A stretch of DNA of 64,000 nucleotides from the NCBI GenBank assembly GCA_021166775.1, contig JAJPEQ010000005.1, forward strand, positions 62,001 through 126,000, read 5' to 3'. The stretch is from Comamonas sp. (lineage in GTDB: Bacteria; Pseudomonadota; Gammaproteobacteria; Burkholderiales; Burkholderiaceae_C). This document shows positions 46,314 to 56,338 of this stretch, one piece after another (the first letter of the stretch is position 1; each line of letters starts with the position of its first letter). Below the pieces are notes generated by a model. It saw only the letters and a list, made by a program, of their open reading frames with translations, was not told the origin of the DNA and made no database searches. The translations under genes were made by a program, and so were the position numbers.

Positions 46314-46322
46314 ATCCTGCCT

Positions 46323-47126
46323 ATGGACAAGCCGTTTCGCATCGTGGCGGCCACCGGCACCGACAGGGGTGACCGGGACTACCAGCAAGACCGGGTGGAA
46401 CTGCTGGCACACCCACGCGTCAACGGCTGCATCCTGGGCATCGTGGCCGATGGCATGGGCGGGCGCAGCGGCGGGCGCAAGGCCTCCGACCAGGTCATCA
46501 TGACGGCGAGCCAGGTGTTCGAGCGCTACGACCCCAAGACCGACAACGCCAGCACCTTCCTCGAAAACCTGGTGCAGGAAGCGCACCTGGTGATCCGCCT
46601 CACCGCCATCTCTTCCGAGCAGGAACCGCACAGCACCATCGCCGCCTTCGTCATCAACCCGGGCGGCGACTGCCACTGGATCCACGCGGGCGATTCACGC
46701 ATCTACCACCTCAGGCGCAGGAAGCTCCTGCACCGCACCAAGGACCACTCCTACGTCCAGGCGCTGGTGGACCGGGGCGAACTGACCGAGGAGCAGGCGC
46801 GCGACCACCCCCACTCCAACATCCTGCTGGGGTGCCTGGGCATGGACGCCGATCCGCCCGTCACGGGATACGACATCGCCCAGTTGATGGTGGGCGACAG
46901 CCTGCTGGCCTGCAGCGACGGCGTGTGGCACTACTTCACCACCCGTGAACTGGCGACCGCCATCGCCTCGCTGACTCCGCGCGAGGCCAGCGAATACCTG
47001 ATCCAGGAAGCGCGCCAGCGCGCGCAGGGCGGCGGAGACAACCTGTCGCTGATCATCGTGCGGATCGAGCCGCTGACCGAAGAGAAAAAGGCAGCGCGCT
47101 TCTCCGGCTTCGAAGCCAAGGTCTGA
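46323..47126 (+). CDS. PP2C-family serine/threonine protein phosphatase
   Basis: 267 aa. Motifs of bacterial PP2C (Stp/PrpC type) are in order: TDRGDRDYQQDRV (11-23), VADGMGGRSGG (41-51), HAGDSRIYHLR, LACSDGVWHYF and GGGDNLSLIIV, which supply the Asp that hold two Mn/Mg ions. It removes phosphate from Ser/Thr, usually opposite a Hanks-type kinase, none of which is in this window. Starts 9 bases after bamD, probably co-transcribed. Confidence 0.9.
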   Translation: MDKPFRIVAATGTDRGDRDYQQDRVELLAHPRVNGCILGIVADGMGGRSGGRKASDQVIMTASQVFERYDPKTDNASTFLENLVQEAHLVIRLTAISSEQEPHSTIAAFVINPGGDCHWIHAGDSRIYHLRRRKLLHRTKDHSYVQALVDRGELTEEQARDHPHSNILLGCLGMDADPPVTGYDIAQLMVGDSLLACSDGVWHYFTTRELATAIASLTPREASEYLIQEARQRAQGGGDNLSLIIVRIEPLTEEKKAARFSGFEAKV

Positions 47127-47133
47127 CCCGGGC

Positions 47134-48231
47134 TCAGGTCAGGCGGGTATCGACCACCCGGCGCTCGAGCTGCAGGTACTCGCGCGTCTGCATTTCATTG
47201 AGACGCGAGACGGTGCGCGGGAATTCGTGCACCAGCGGCCCTTCGGTGTAGAGCTGCTCGGGTGGCAGGGCGGCCGAGATGATGAGCTTGACGCGCCGGT
47301 CGTAGAGCACGTCCACCAGCCAGGTGAAGCGCCGCGCGGCCGAGGCCATGTTCACGGGCATCCAGGGCACATTGGAGAGCAGCACGGCGTGGAACTGGCT
47401 GGCGATCTCCAGGTAGTCGTTTTGCGAGCGCGGACCCAGGCACAGCTCGCGGAAATCGAACCATACGACGCCGCCCGCGCGGCGCAGCGCATGGATCTCG
47501 CGCGCCTCGATGCGCAGCACCGGATCTTCGTCGCGCACCTCGGCCAGGCGCTCGAACGTCGCGGCCATCGCGGCCTCGGCCTCAGGTCCGAGCGGCGTGT
47601 GGTAGATCGTCGCGTCTTCCAGCGTCTGGCTGCGGTAGTCCACGCCGTTGTCCACGTTGATCACCTCCAGGCGGTCTTTCAACAAGGCGATCGCGGGCAG
47701 GATGCGGTCGCGGTGCAGGCCATCGGGGTACAGGCCGTCGGGCTCGAAGTTGGACGTGGTCACGAACCCCACGCCGTGCGCAAAGAGCGAATCGAGCAGG
47801 CGATGCAGAATCATCGCGTCGGTGATGTCGGCGATGTGGAATTCGTCGAAGCAGATCAGCTTGTAACGCCTCGCAATCTGGGCGCCGAGCACGGTGAGCG
47901 GGTCCTGCGTGCCCTGCAGGGCGGCAAGCTGGCGCTGCACCTCGCGCATGAATTCGTGAAAGTGCAGCCGCACCTTGCGCTTGATCGGGACGGCCGTGAA
48001 AAAGCAGTCCATGAGAAAGCTCTTGCCGCGCCCCACACCGCCGTGCATGTACACGCCGCGCGGAATCTCGGGGTGGTTCAGCAGTTTCTTCAGGGCGTTG
48101 GAGCGCCGCTGCTTGTACGCGCCCCATTCGGTGGCGCAGCGCTCCAGCGCCGCGATCGCGCGCAACTGCGCCGGGTCGCTGTGAAATCCCTTGACCGCCA
48201 GGGCCTCTTCATAGATCTGCTGAACCGACAC
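47134..48231 (-). CDS. zapE: Cell division protein ZapE (AFG1-like ATPase)
   Basis: 365 aa from the GTG at 48231, which has GGAG 6-9 bases upstream; frames starting at 48246 are possible. Walker A is GGVGRGKSFLMD (about 64-75), Walker B LICFDEFHIADITDAM, with the AFG1-specific FVTTSNFEPDGLYPDGLHRD. ZapE is a Z-ring-associated ATPase that destabilises FtsZ filaments under low oxygen; the mitochondrial AFG1 acts in protein quality control. It is downstream of lpdA in the same orientation, though a repeat lies between them. Confidence 0.92.
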   Translation of the reverse strand: MSVQQIYEEALAVKGFHSDPAQLRAIAALERCATEWGAYKQRRSNALKKLLNHPEIPRGVYMHGGVGRGKSFLMDCFFTAVPIKRKVRLHFHEFMREVQRQLAALQGTQDPLTVLGAQIARRYKLICFDEFHIADITDAMILHRLLDSLFAHGVGFVTTSNFEPDGLYPDGLHRDRILPAIALLKDRLEVINVDNGVDYRSQTLEDATIYHTPLGPEAEAAMAATFERLAEVRDEDPVLRIEAREIHALRRAGGVVWFDFRELCLGPRSQNDYLEIASQFHAVLLSNVPWMPVNMASAARRFTWLVDVLYDRRVKLIISAALPPEQLYTEGPLVHEFPRTVSRLNEMQTREYLQLERRVVDTRLT

Positions 48232-48245
48232 GCGCACCCGCTCCA

Positions 48246-48300
48246 CAAAAAATAGCTATCAGCGCTTGCCCAGCAAGCGCCGACAGCCAATTTTTCTTGT
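48246..48300. repeat. Dispersed comamonad repeat between lpdA and zapE
   Basis: AAAAAATAGCTATCAGCGCT, then TGCCCAGCAAGCGCCGACAG and CCAATTTTTC. GCGCTTG pairs with CAAGCGC, giving a stable hairpin in RNA from either strand. Confidence 0.72.
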
Positions 48301-48303
48301 AAA

Positions 48304-49731
48304 TCAGAAATTCAAGGTACGCTTGTCCACCGCCAGCGCCGCTTCCTTCATCGACTCGGAGAGCGTGGGGTGCGCATGGCAGATGCGGGCAATATCCTCG
48401 CTGCTGGCCTTGAACTCCATGGCCACGGCCGCCTCGGCCACGAGCTCGCTGGCGAGCGGTCCGACGATGTGCACGCCGAGGATTTCATCGGTCGCCGCAT
48501 CGGCCAGCATCTTGACCATGCCCGTGGTATCGCCCAGCGCCCGCGCGCGGCCGTTGGCCGTGAAGGGGAAGCTGCCGGCCTTGTACTTCACGCCCTCGGC
48601 CTTGAGTTGCTGCTCGGTCTTGCCCACCCAGGCGATCTCGGGGCTGGTGTAGATCACCCACGGAATGGTGTTGAAATTCACGTGCCCGTGCTGACCCGCC
48701 ATGCGCTCGGCCACGGCCACGCCCTCTTCCTCGGCCTTGTGCGCGAGCATCGGGCCGCGCACCACGTCGCCCACGGCCCAGACGCCCGGCAGGTTGGTGC
48801 GGCACAGCTCGTCCACCTCCACCTGGCCGCGGTCGGTGAGCTTCAGGCCCACGGCCTCGGCATTCAGACCCTGGGTATTGGGCACACGCCCGATCGAGAC
48901 GATGACCTTGTCCACATCGAGCTTCTGCGCCTCACCCTTGGCGTTGGCGTAGGCAATGCTCACGCCCTTCTTGCCGCTCTTGACCTCGGTGATCTTCACG
49001 CCCAGCTCGATCTTCAGGCCCTGTTTGTCAAACGCCTTCTTGGCCTCCTTCGCGATCTGCTCGTCGACCGCGCCGAGGAAGGTGGGCAGCGCTTCGAGCA
49101 CCGTCACCTCGGCGCCCACGCGGCGCCAGACACTGCCCATCTCCAGGCCGATCACGCCCGAACCGATCAGCGCCAGGCGCTTGGGAACCGCAGGAATGCG
49201 CAGCGCACCGTCGTTGGAGAGGATGGTCTCCTCGTCGAACGGCGCACCTGGCAGTTCGCGCGGGTTGGAGCCCGTGGCCACGATCACCTGTTTGGCGACC
49301 AGTGTTTCGTCGCTCTTGCCCGCCACCCTGATCTCGTAGCCGCCGTCCACCGCGCGCACGAAGGAGCCACGCCCGTGAAAGAACGTGACCTTGTTCTTCT
49401 TGAACAGGTAGAGGATGCCGTCGTTGTTCTGCTTCACCACGGCCGCCTTGCGGCCGACCATGGTGGCGACGTCCATCTTCACATCTTTCACGGTGATGCC
49501 GTGCTTGGAGAAATGCAGGCGCGCCTGCTCGTAGTGCTCGCTCGACTGCAGCAGCGCCTTCGAGGGGATGCAGCCCACGTTGGTGCAGGTGCCGCCGGGT
49601 GCGGGGCCGCCCTTGTCGTTCTTCCACTCGTCGATGCAGGCGACGTTCATGCCCAGCTGCGCGGCGCGGATCGCGCCGATGTAGCCGCCAGGGCCGGCAC
49701 CGATCACGACCACATCAAATGACTTGCTCAT
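48304..49731 (-). CDS. lpdA: Dihydrolipoyl dehydrogenase (E3)
   Basis: 475 aa FAD disulfide oxidoreductase. FAD loop [19 protein letters not shown], redox disulfide [16 protein letters not shown] loop [19 protein letters not shown], and the C-terminal [15 protein letters not shown] with the catalytic His-Glu pair. It reoxidises lipoyl groups of 2-oxoglutarate dehydrogenase (and possibly other complexes). Third gene of the sucA-sucB-lpdA operon. Confidence 0.96.
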   Translation of the reverse strand: MSKSFDVVVIGAGPGGYIGAIRAAQLGMNVACIDEWKNDKGGPAPGGTCTNVGCIPSKALLQSSEHYEQARLHFSKHGITVKDVKMDVATMVGRKAAVVKQNNDGILYLFKKNKVTFFHGRGSFVRAVDGGYEIRVAGKSDETLVAKQVIVATGSNPRELPGAPFDEETILSNDGALRIPAVPKRLALIGSGVIGLEMGSVWRRVGAEVTVLEALPTFLGAVDEQIAKEAKKAFDKQGLKIELGVKITEVKSGKKGVSIAYANAKGEAQKLDVDKVIVSIGRVPNTQGLNAEAVGLKLTDRGQVEVDELCRTNLPGVWAVGDVVRGPMLAHKAEEEGVAVAERMAGQHGHVNFNTIPWVIYTSPEIAWVGKTEQQLKAEGVKYKAGSFPFTANGRARALGDTTGMVKMLADAATDEILGVHIVGPLASELVAEAAVAMEFKASSEDIARICHAHPTLSESMKEAALAVDKRTLNF

Positions 49732-49753
49732 CTCGTTTCCTCAATCCATGGTG

Positions 49754-49777
49754 AAAACCCACCGCGAAGGGTGGGTT
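49754..49777 (-). terminator. Intercistronic hairpin between sucB and lpdA
   Basis: Minus-strand AACCCACC, loop CTTCGC, GGTGGGTT then TTC. It could act as a partial terminator or mRNA-stability stem that lowers lpdA relative to sucAB. T-run is short. Confidence 0.5.
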
Positions 49778-49799
49778 GGGGTGGCTCGTGGCGGGCCGC

Positions 49800-51053
49800 T
49801 CAGATGTCGAACAGCAGGCGCGAGGGGTCTTCCAGCGCGTCCTTCATCGCGACGAGGCTCAGCACCGCCTCGCGCCCGTCGATGATGCGGTGGTCGTAGC
49901 TCAGCGCCAGGTAGTTCATCGGGCGGATCACGATCTGGCCGTTTTCCACCACCGCGCGCTCCTTGGTCGCGTGCACGCCGAGAATGGCCGACTGCGGCGG
50001 GTTGATGATGGGCGTGGAGAGCATGGAGCCGAACACGCCGCCGTTGCTGATCGAGAAGGTGCCGCCGGTGAGCTCGTCGAGCGTCAGCTTGCCGTCGGCC
50101 GCCTTCTTGCCGAACTCGGCGATCTTCTTCTCGATGTCGGCGAAGCTCATCTGGTCGGCATTGCGCAGGATGGGCACGACCAGGCCGCGCGGCGAACCGA
50201 CCGCGATGCCGATGTCGAAGTAGCCGTGGTAGACGATGTCGGTGCCGTCCACCGAGGCGTTGACCGCCGGGTATTTCTTGAGCGCATGCACCGCCGCCTT
50301 CACGAAGAAGGACATGAAGCCGAGCTTGACGCCGTGCTCCTTGGTGAACTGGTCCTGGAACTTCTTGCGCAGCTCCATCACCGGCGCCATGTTGACCTCG
50401 TTGAACGTGGTCAGGATGGCGTTGGTCGCCTGCGACTGCAGCAGGCGCTCGGCCACGCGCGCGCGCAGGCGGCTCATGGCCACGCGCTGCTCGGGGCGGT
50501 TGCCCAGGTTGGCCGCCACGGGCGCCGCCACCTGCGGCAGCGCCTTGGTGGGCACGCCCGTGGGAATGGCCGCAGCAGCCTTCACGCCGCCTGCGACGGC
50601 GGCCAGCGCGTCACCCTTGGTCACGCGACCGTCGCGGCCGGTGCCCGGCACACTGGCGGCGGCAAGATTGTTCTCCGCCAGGATCTTGGCGGCAGCGGGC
50701 ATGGCGACACCGGCCTTGCCGCCACCAGCGGCGGCAGGCGCAGCGGCCACCGGCGCGGGCGCAGGAGCGGCAGGCGCGGGGGCAGCGGCGGGTGCGGGGG
50801 CGCCAGCCACGGCCTCGGTGTCTATCCTGGCGATCAACTGGCTCGCGGCGACCGTGGCGCCATCGGGCTGCACGATCTCGCTGAGCACGCCAGCGGCGGG
50901 CGCGGGCACTTCGAGCACGACCTTGTCGGTTTCGATCTCGATCAGGATTTCATCGGCGGCAACCGCCTCACCCGCCTTCTTCTTCCACTGCAGCAGCGTG
51001 GCTTCTTCAACCGACTCGGACAACTCGGGGACTTTGACTTCAACGATGGACAT
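49800..51053 (-). CDS. sucB: Dihydrolipoyl succinyltransferase, 2-oxoglutarate dehydrogenase E2
   Basis: 417 aa. N-terminal lipoyl domain with the lipoyl Lys in [14 protein letters not shown] (about 39-52), a Pro/Ala-rich linker, the E1/E3-binding domain ([19 protein letters not shown]) and a C-terminal catalytic acyltransferase with His in [12 protein letters not shown]. Transfers succinyl to CoA in the TCA cycle. Lies between sucA and lpdA. Confidence 0.96.
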   Translation of the reverse strand: MSIVEVKVPELSESVEEATLLQWKKKAGEAVAADEILIEIETDKVVLEVPAPAAGVLSEIVQPDGATVAASQLIARIDTEAVAGAPAPAAAPAPAAPAPAPVAAAPAAAGGGKAGVAMPAAAKILAENNLAAASVPGTGRDGRVTKGDALAAVAGGVKAAAAIPTGVPTKALPQVAAPVAANLGNRPEQRVAMSRLRARVAERLLQSQATNAILTTFNEVNMAPVMELRKKFQDQFTKEHGVKLGFMSFFVKAAVHALKKYPAVNASVDGTDIVYHGYFDIGIAVGSPRGLVVPILRNADQMSFADIEKKIAEFGKKAADGKLTLDELTGGTFSISNGGVFGSMLSTPIINPPQSAILGVHATKERAVVENGQIVIRPMNYLALSYDHRIIDGREAVLSLVAMKDALEDPSRLLFDI

Positions 51054-51142
51054 TTTTGATTCCGTTCAGCAATGTGCGTGATGCGACAGGCGTTGTGCAG
51101 GCGCTGTTGCTCAACGCCCGGCGCACAACGCTCAACCTCTTC

Positions 51143-54022
51143 TTATTTGGTCAGGACAAACCCCTTGAGCTTGGCAAATGCCGCCTCGACCAGATTCTTC
51201 TGCTGCTCGGCGTGCAGATGCGCGTAGCCCACGGCCGGCGAGGCCGAGGCCGCGCGCCCGGCATAGCCGAGCTTCTGCCCCGCCAGCATGTTCTCGTGGA
51301 TGTTGTGCTGAATGAAGAACCACGCACCCTGGTTCTGGGGTTCGTCCTGGCACCAGACGATGTCCGCGGCCTTGCCAAAGCGCTTGAGTTCGGCGGCGAA
51401 CGCCTTGTGCGGGAAGGGGTAGAGCTGCTCGACACGAATGATCGCGACATCCTGAGCGCCCTTTTCCGCGCGCTTCTTGACGAGGTCGTAGTAGACCTTG
51501 CCCGAGCACGCGATCACGCGTTTGACCTTGGCCGCGTTCCTGACCACCGCCTCGTCGCGCTCGGTGAGCACGGTCTGGAAGCCCCCGCTGGTGAACTCGG
51601 AGATCGGCGAAGTGGCGTCCTTGGCGCGCAGCAGGCTCTTGGGCGTGAAGATGACCAGAGGTTTCCTGATCGGGCGGATCATCTGGCGGCGCAGCACGTG
51701 AAAGATCTGACTCGCCGTCGTCGGCTGCACCACCTGGATGTTGGTATCGGCCGCGAGCTGCATGAAGCGTTCGACGCGCGCCGAGCTGTGCTCCGGCCCC
51801 TGGCCTTCGTAGCCGTGGGGCAGCATCAATGCCATGCCGTTCACGCGGCCCCATTTCACTTCGCCCGAGGCGATGAACTGATCGATCACCACCTGCGCGC
51901 CATTGGCGAAGTCGCCGAACTGCGCTTCCCAGATCACCAGCGTGTTGGGGTCGTTGGAGGCGTAGCCGTATTCGAAGGCCAGCACCGCTTCCTCGGACAG
52001 GATGGAGTCGATGACGGCGAACGGTGCCTGGTTCTCGGCCACGTTCGAGAGCGGGATGTAGCTGCCTTCATCCCACTTCTCGCGCTTCTGGTCGTGAATG
52101 ACCGCGTGGCGGTGGCTGAAGGTGCCGCGGCCGCTGTCCTCGCCCGAGAGGCGGATCGGATAGCCCGAAGCCACAAGCGAGGCAAATGCCATATGTTCGC
52201 CCATGCCCCAGTCCACCGGGTGTTCGCCCCGCCCCATGGCGGCACGATCAGCGTACACCTTCTTGACCAGCGTGTGAGGCGTGACGGAGTCGGGGATGGT
52301 GGTGATGCGCTCGGCCAGGCGCTTCCACTCGGTGAGCGGAATGGCCGTGTCGGCCGCGTCGGTCCACACCTTGCCCAGGTAAGGCGTCCAGTCCACCGCG
52401 TACTTGCTCTTGAAGTTGGTGAGCACCGGATCGACCGTGTGCTTGCCGTCGTCCATCGCCGCGCGGTAGGCATGCACCATGTCGTCGCCCAGCGTGGCGC
52501 CCAGGCCCTGGGTGGCGAGCTTGTCGGCGTAGAGCTTGCGCGTGCCGGGGTGCGCCGCGATCTTCTTGTACATCAGCGGCTGGGTGAGCATGGGCGTGTC
52601 CTGCTCGTTGTGGCCCAACTTGCGATAGCAGACGATATCGACCGCCACGTCCTTGGAGAACTCCATGCGGTATTCGAGCGCCAGCTCGATCGCCAGGCAC
52701 ACCGTTTCCGGGTCATCGGCATTCACATGCAGCACGGGCGAGTCGATCATCTTCATGATGTCGGTGCTGTAGGTGGTGGAGCGGCTGTCGCGCGGGTCGC
52801 TGGTGGTGAAGCCGATCTGGTTGTTGATGACGATGTGCACCGTGCCGCCGGTGGTGAAGCCGCGCGTCTCCGACAGCGCCAGCGTTTCCTGGTTCACGCC
52901 CTGGCCTGCGATGGCGGCGTCGCCGTGCACGATCACGGGCAGCACCTGCTTGCCGTGCGGGTCGCCCCGGCGGTCCATGCGCGAGCGCACCGAACCCTCG
53001 ACGACGGGGTTGACGATCTCCAGATGCGAGGGATTGAACGCCAGCGACAAGTGCACCGGGCCGCCGGTGGTGGTCACATCCGAGGAAAAGCCCTGGTGGT
53101 ATTTCACGTCACCCGCGGGCAGATCCTCGGGTGCGGTGTGGTCGAACTCGGCGAACAGATCCTTGGGCATCTTCCCGAGCGTGTTCACGAGCACGTTCAG
53201 GCGCCCGCGGTGCGCCATGCCGATGACGATTTCCTGCACGCCCTTCTGGCCGGCGGATTGGATCAGGTGGTCGATGGCCGCGATGAAGGTCTCGCCGCCT
53301 TCGAGCGAAAAGCGCTTTTGCCCGACGTACTTGGTGTGCAGGAAGCGCTCCAGGCCTTCGGCGGCCGTCAGGCGTTCAAGAATGCGCTTCTTCTTGGCGG
53401 CGTCGTACGACGGCTTGCTGCGCACGCTCTCCAGCTTCTGCTGCCACCAGCGCTTCTGGTGCTGGTCGGTGGCGTACATGAATTCGGCGCCCAGCGTGCC
53501 GCAATAGGTTTCGCGCAGCGCGTTCAGAAGCTCGCGCAGCGACATGCTCTCCTTGCCGAAGAAGGTGTTGCTGGCGTTGAACACCGTTTCCTGGTCGGCA
53601 TCGGTGAAGCCGTAGAACGAGGGCTCCAGCTCGGGAATGGCCGGGCGTTCCTGGCGTTTGAGCGGATCGAGATCGGCCCAGGCCACGCCCACGTTGCGGT
53701 AGGCGGCGATGAGCTGCTGCACCGCGGTGCGCTTGCGCCCCAGGTCGGAGTCGGCGCCGAACGCCACCACCACCTGCGTGCCACCCTGCTTGGCGCGTTC
53801 GGCGAACGCGTCGATGACGGGCTGGTGCGGCACGTCGCGTGCATCGCTGCCATCGACCGCCGGCACGTGCTGCAGCGCGTCGAAGTAGTCGCGCCACGAA
53901 TCAGGGACGCTGCCGGGGTTGGTCAGGTAGTTTTCGTACAGCTCTTCGACATACGGCGCATTGCCGCCGAAGAGGTAGGTGTTGCCTTCAAAGGCTTTGT
54001 AGATGGATATCGGATCACTCAT
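51143..54022 (-). CDS. sucA: 2-oxoglutarate dehydrogenase E1
   Basis: 959 aa thiamine diphosphate-dependent enzyme. It begins with the E1-specific N-terminus (…NTYLFGGNAPYVEELYENYL), and shows the thiamine-binding GDAAIAGQGVNQETLALSET and the E1o-typical SFNPSHLEIVNPVVEGSVR-like segment. The C-terminal half contains YGYASNDPNTLVIWEAQFGDF. It decarboxylates 2-oxoglutarate and reductively succinylates the E2 lipoyl group. First gene of the operon; promoter region is shared with the divergent PerM-like permease gene. Confidence 0.96.
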   Translation of the reverse strand: MSDPISIYKAFEGNTYLFGGNAPYVEELYENYLTNPGSVPDSWRDYFDALQHVPAVDGSDARDVPHQPVIDAFAERAKQGGTQVVVAFGADSDLGRKRTAVQQLIAAYRNVGVAWADLDPLKRQERPAIPELEPSFYGFTDADQETVFNASNTFFGKESMSLRELLNALRETYCGTLGAEFMYATDQHQKRWWQQKLESVRSKPSYDAAKKKRILERLTAAEGLERFLHTKYVGQKRFSLEGGETFIAAIDHLIQSAGQKGVQEIVIGMAHRGRLNVLVNTLGKMPKDLFAEFDHTAPEDLPAGDVKYHQGFSSDVTTTGGPVHLSLAFNPSHLEIVNPVVEGSVRSRMDRRGDPHGKQVLPVIVHGDAAIAGQGVNQETLALSETRGFTTGGTVHIVINNQIGFTTSDPRDSRSTTYSTDIMKMIDSPVLHVNADDPETVCLAIELALEYRMEFSKDVAVDIVCYRKLGHNEQDTPMLTQPLMYKKIAAHPGTRKLYADKLATQGLGATLGDDMVHAYRAAMDDGKHTVDPVLTNFKSKYAVDWTPYLGKVWTDAADTAIPLTEWKRLAERITTIPDSVTPHTLVKKVYADRAAMGRGEHPVDWGMGEHMAFASLVASGYPIRLSGEDSGRGTFSHRHAVIHDQKREKWDEGSYIPLSNVAENQAPFAVIDSILSEEAVLAFEYGYASNDPNTLVIWEAQFGDFANGAQVVIDQFIASGEVKWGRVNGMALMLPHGYEGQGPEHSSARVERFMQLAADTNIQVVQPTTASQIFHVLRRQMIRPIRKPLVIFTPKSLLRAKDATSPISEFTSGGFQTVLTERDEAVVRNAAKVKRVIACSGKVYYDLVKKRAEKGAQDVAIIRVEQLYPFPHKAFAAELKRFGKAADIVWCQDEPQNQGAWFFIQHNIHENMLAGQKLGYAGRAASASPAVGYAHLHAEQQKNLVEAAFAKLKGFVLTK

Positions 54023-54223
54023 TTCGCGCTGACTTTTGTCTCCCTGCGGGAAACACGAGTTGGTTCAAAACCTTCCGCGACACGGCTGTACCGGATGGCG
54101 GATGCGACTGTGGCTGGGGAAGGGCCTGATGTGCAAAGGGTATTGTGCCACCGTTCGGGCAGGAAGACGCGCACGGCACGTGGCGTAGAGTAGTGCTTCT
54201 TGCCGATCGCGCCGCCACACCCC

Positions 54224-55291
54224 ATGCACCAGCCCACGACCAAGAATCGCGCCCTGCTGCTCCTGCTCTCGGCCGTGACGCTGGCTTTCGGCGCGATCCT
54301 GCTGCCGCTGCACGGCGCCATCTTCTGGGGCATGGTGCTCGCCATCCTGTTTGCCCCCCTGCATCGGCGGCTGCTGCTGCGCATGCGGCGCACTCCCAAT
54401 CTGGCGGCGCTGCTGACGCTCACGATCTGCCTGCTCATCGTCGTCCTGCCCATCCTCGCCATCGCGGCATCGGTGGCCCAGGAAGCCGGCGTCGTCTACC
54501 AGCGGGTGCGCGCCGGCCAGATCAATTTCGGGGCCTATGCACAGCAGATCTGGGCGACCTTGCCCGCATGGGTGCTCAGGCTGCTCGAAAGCCTGCACCT
54601 GGGCACGTTCGCCGAATTGCAGACGAAGCTTGCGAGCTTTGGCGCGCAGGCCAGCCAGTTCCTCGCCAATCAGGCGATCAACGTCGGCTCCAACACGCTG
54701 GGGCTGATCGTCAACTTCGGCGTGATGCTCTACCTGCTGTTCTTCCTGCTGCGCGACGGCCCGCGGCTGGGTGCGCGCATCCGGGGCGCCATCCCGCTGG
54801 ACGAGGAGCACAAACGCGCGCTGACGGCCAAGTTCATCACCGTGATCCGCGCCACCGTCAAGGGCAACATCGCCGTGGCGGCCACCCAGGGGGCGCTGGG
54901 CGGTCTGATCTTCTGGGTGCTGGGCATCGAAGGGCCGGTACTCTGGGGCGTGATCATGGCCTTCCTCTCGCTGCTGCCGGCCGTCGGCGCCAGCCTGATC
55001 TGGGGCCCGGTGACGCTGTATTTCCTGGCCACCGGCGCCACCTGGCAGGGCATCACGCTGGCGCTGTACGGCGTCGGCGTGATCGGTCTCGTGGACAACC
55101 TGCTCAGGCCCCTGCTCGTGGGCAAGGACACCAAGATGCCGGACTACGTGGTGCTGATCTCCACACTGGGCGGCATGGCGCTGTTCGGCCTCACCGGCTT
55201 CGTGATCGGCCCGGTGGTGGCTGCGCTCTTCATGGCCACCTGGGATCTGTACTCACCGCCGGTCGCGGCCGAAGCCGGCGCGCGCGAGTGA
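54224..55291 (+). CDS. AI-2E family transporter (PerM-like permease)
   Basis: 355 aa. Six to eight membrane helices (LLLLLSAVTLAFGAILLPLH, FWGMVLAILFAPLHRRLLLR, ALLTLTICLLIVVLPILAIA and later), with the loop and GxDxLVDNLLRPLLVGK signature of the family. Members were linked to autoinducer-2 export in TqsA, but most are of unknown function. Start ATG at 54224 begins with MHQPTTKNRA; an upstream TTG would add 8 residues. Divergent to sucA. Confidence 0.87.
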   Translation: MHQPTTKNRALLLLLSAVTLAFGAILLPLHGAIFWGMVLAILFAPLHRRLLLRMRRTPNLAALLTLTICLLIVVLPILAIAASVAQEAGVVYQRVRAGQINFGAYAQQIWATLPAWVLRLLESLHLGTFAELQTKLASFGAQASQFLANQAINVGSNTLGLIVNFGVMLYLLFFLLRDGPRLGARIRGAIPLDEEHKRALTAKFITVIRATVKGNIAVAATQGALGGLIFWVLGIEGPVLWGVIMAFLSLLPAVGASLIWGPVTLYFLATGATWQGITLALYGVGVIGLVDNLLRPLLVGKDTKMPDYVVLISTLGGMALFGLTGFVIGPVVAALFMATWDLYSPPVAAEAGARE

Positions 55292-55448
55292 AGGCGCCGC
55301 CGCAGTCCGCCCCAGGCGGGGAGGCGACGCGCGCGAGGAACTTGTTCAGCGCCGCCTGAAGCCGCGGCCGGAAAAACCGCAAGGGATATCCCTGTTGCAC
55401 GACACACCTGCGGTGCCACACTTGAGCCATTGCATGAAAGAGGCCGCC

Positions 55449-56315
55449 ATGCCGACACCCGATACCGTCTACGCCTGCCTCGATGGCCTGAACACGACCA
55501 CCGCCGTGGTCGATGGCGCCTGCTGGGCGGCGCAGCGTCTGGGCGCTCCGCTCACGCTGCTGCACACATTGGAGCGCCCCGAGCCAGCGGCCGCCGTGGG
55601 CGACTACAGCGGCGTGCTGGGCATGGGCGCGCAGGACCTGCTGCTGCAGCGGCTCTCCGACCTGGACGAAGAGCGCGCCAAGGTGGCGCAGGAGGCGGCG
55701 CAGCGCATGCTCGACGAGGCGCGCGGCCGCGTCTGCAGCGAATCGGTGACGCAGGTCGGCACCCTGCTGCGCGAGGGCGATCTGACCGACGTGCTGCTCA
55801 CGCAGGAGCCCACGGCGCGCCTGTTCGTGCTCGGCAGCAACCGCCGCCCGCCCACCGCGCGCAAGCTGCGGCTGGATCACCGCATCGAAACCGCGGTGCG
55901 CAACCTGCATCAGCCGGTGATGGTGATGGACGCGGTGCCGTTCACCGCCCCCACGCACTTCGTCGTGGCCTACGACGGCAGCGCCACGGCCGACCGCGCG
56001 GTGCAGCGCGTGGCCGGCAGCCCGCTGCTGCGCGGCATGCCGGCCGAGCTCGTGATGGTGGGCGAATGCCCCGCGCGCCTGCAGGAGCGCCTGCGCGCGG
56101 CGCAGACCCTGCTCGCGGATGCGGGCTTCACAGTGACCACCCGTACCCTGCCCGGCCTGCCCGAAGAGGTGATACCGCCGCTGCTGGAAAGTCTGGGCAG
56201 CACGCTCCTGGTGCTGGGCGCCTACGGCCACTCGCGCATCCGCCAGCTGATCGTGGGCAGCACCACGACGGCGCTGCTCAGACTGTGCAGCGTGCCGGTG
56301 CTGGTGCTGCGCTGA
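55449..56315 (+). CDS. Universal stress protein, two tandem Usp domains
   Basis: 288 aa from the ATG at 55449, which has AAGAGG upstream. Domain 1 (about 1-145) and domain 2 (about 150-288) are both UspA-like; the second ends with the ATP-binding type pattern LVLGAYGHSRIRQLIVGS (G-2x-G-9x-G(S/T)), while the first has LFVLGSNRRPPTARKLRLD. Role in stress survival and nucleotide binding; specific function unknown. It is 23 bases from the convergent yejF stop. Confidence 0.86.
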   Translation: MPTPDTVYACLDGLNTTTAVVDGACWAAQRLGAPLTLLHTLERPEPAAAVGDYSGVLGMGAQDLLLQRLSDLDEERAKVAQEAAQRMLDEARGRVCSESVTQVGTLLREGDLTDVLLTQEPTARLFVLGSNRRPPTARKLRLDHRIETAVRNLHQPVMVMDAVPFTAPTHFVVAYDGSATADRAVQRVAGSPLLRGMPAELVMVGECPARLQERLRAAQTLLADAGFTVTTRTLPGLPEEVIPPLLESLGSTLLVLGAYGHSRIRQLIVGSTTTALLRLCSVPVLVLR

Positions 56316-56338
56316 CGGCGAAGACCGCGCGGCAGACC

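Noticed and set aside
51056-54193. 1045-residue plus-strand frame opposite sucA
   Set aside because: Antisense shadow of sucA, which has every E1 motif.
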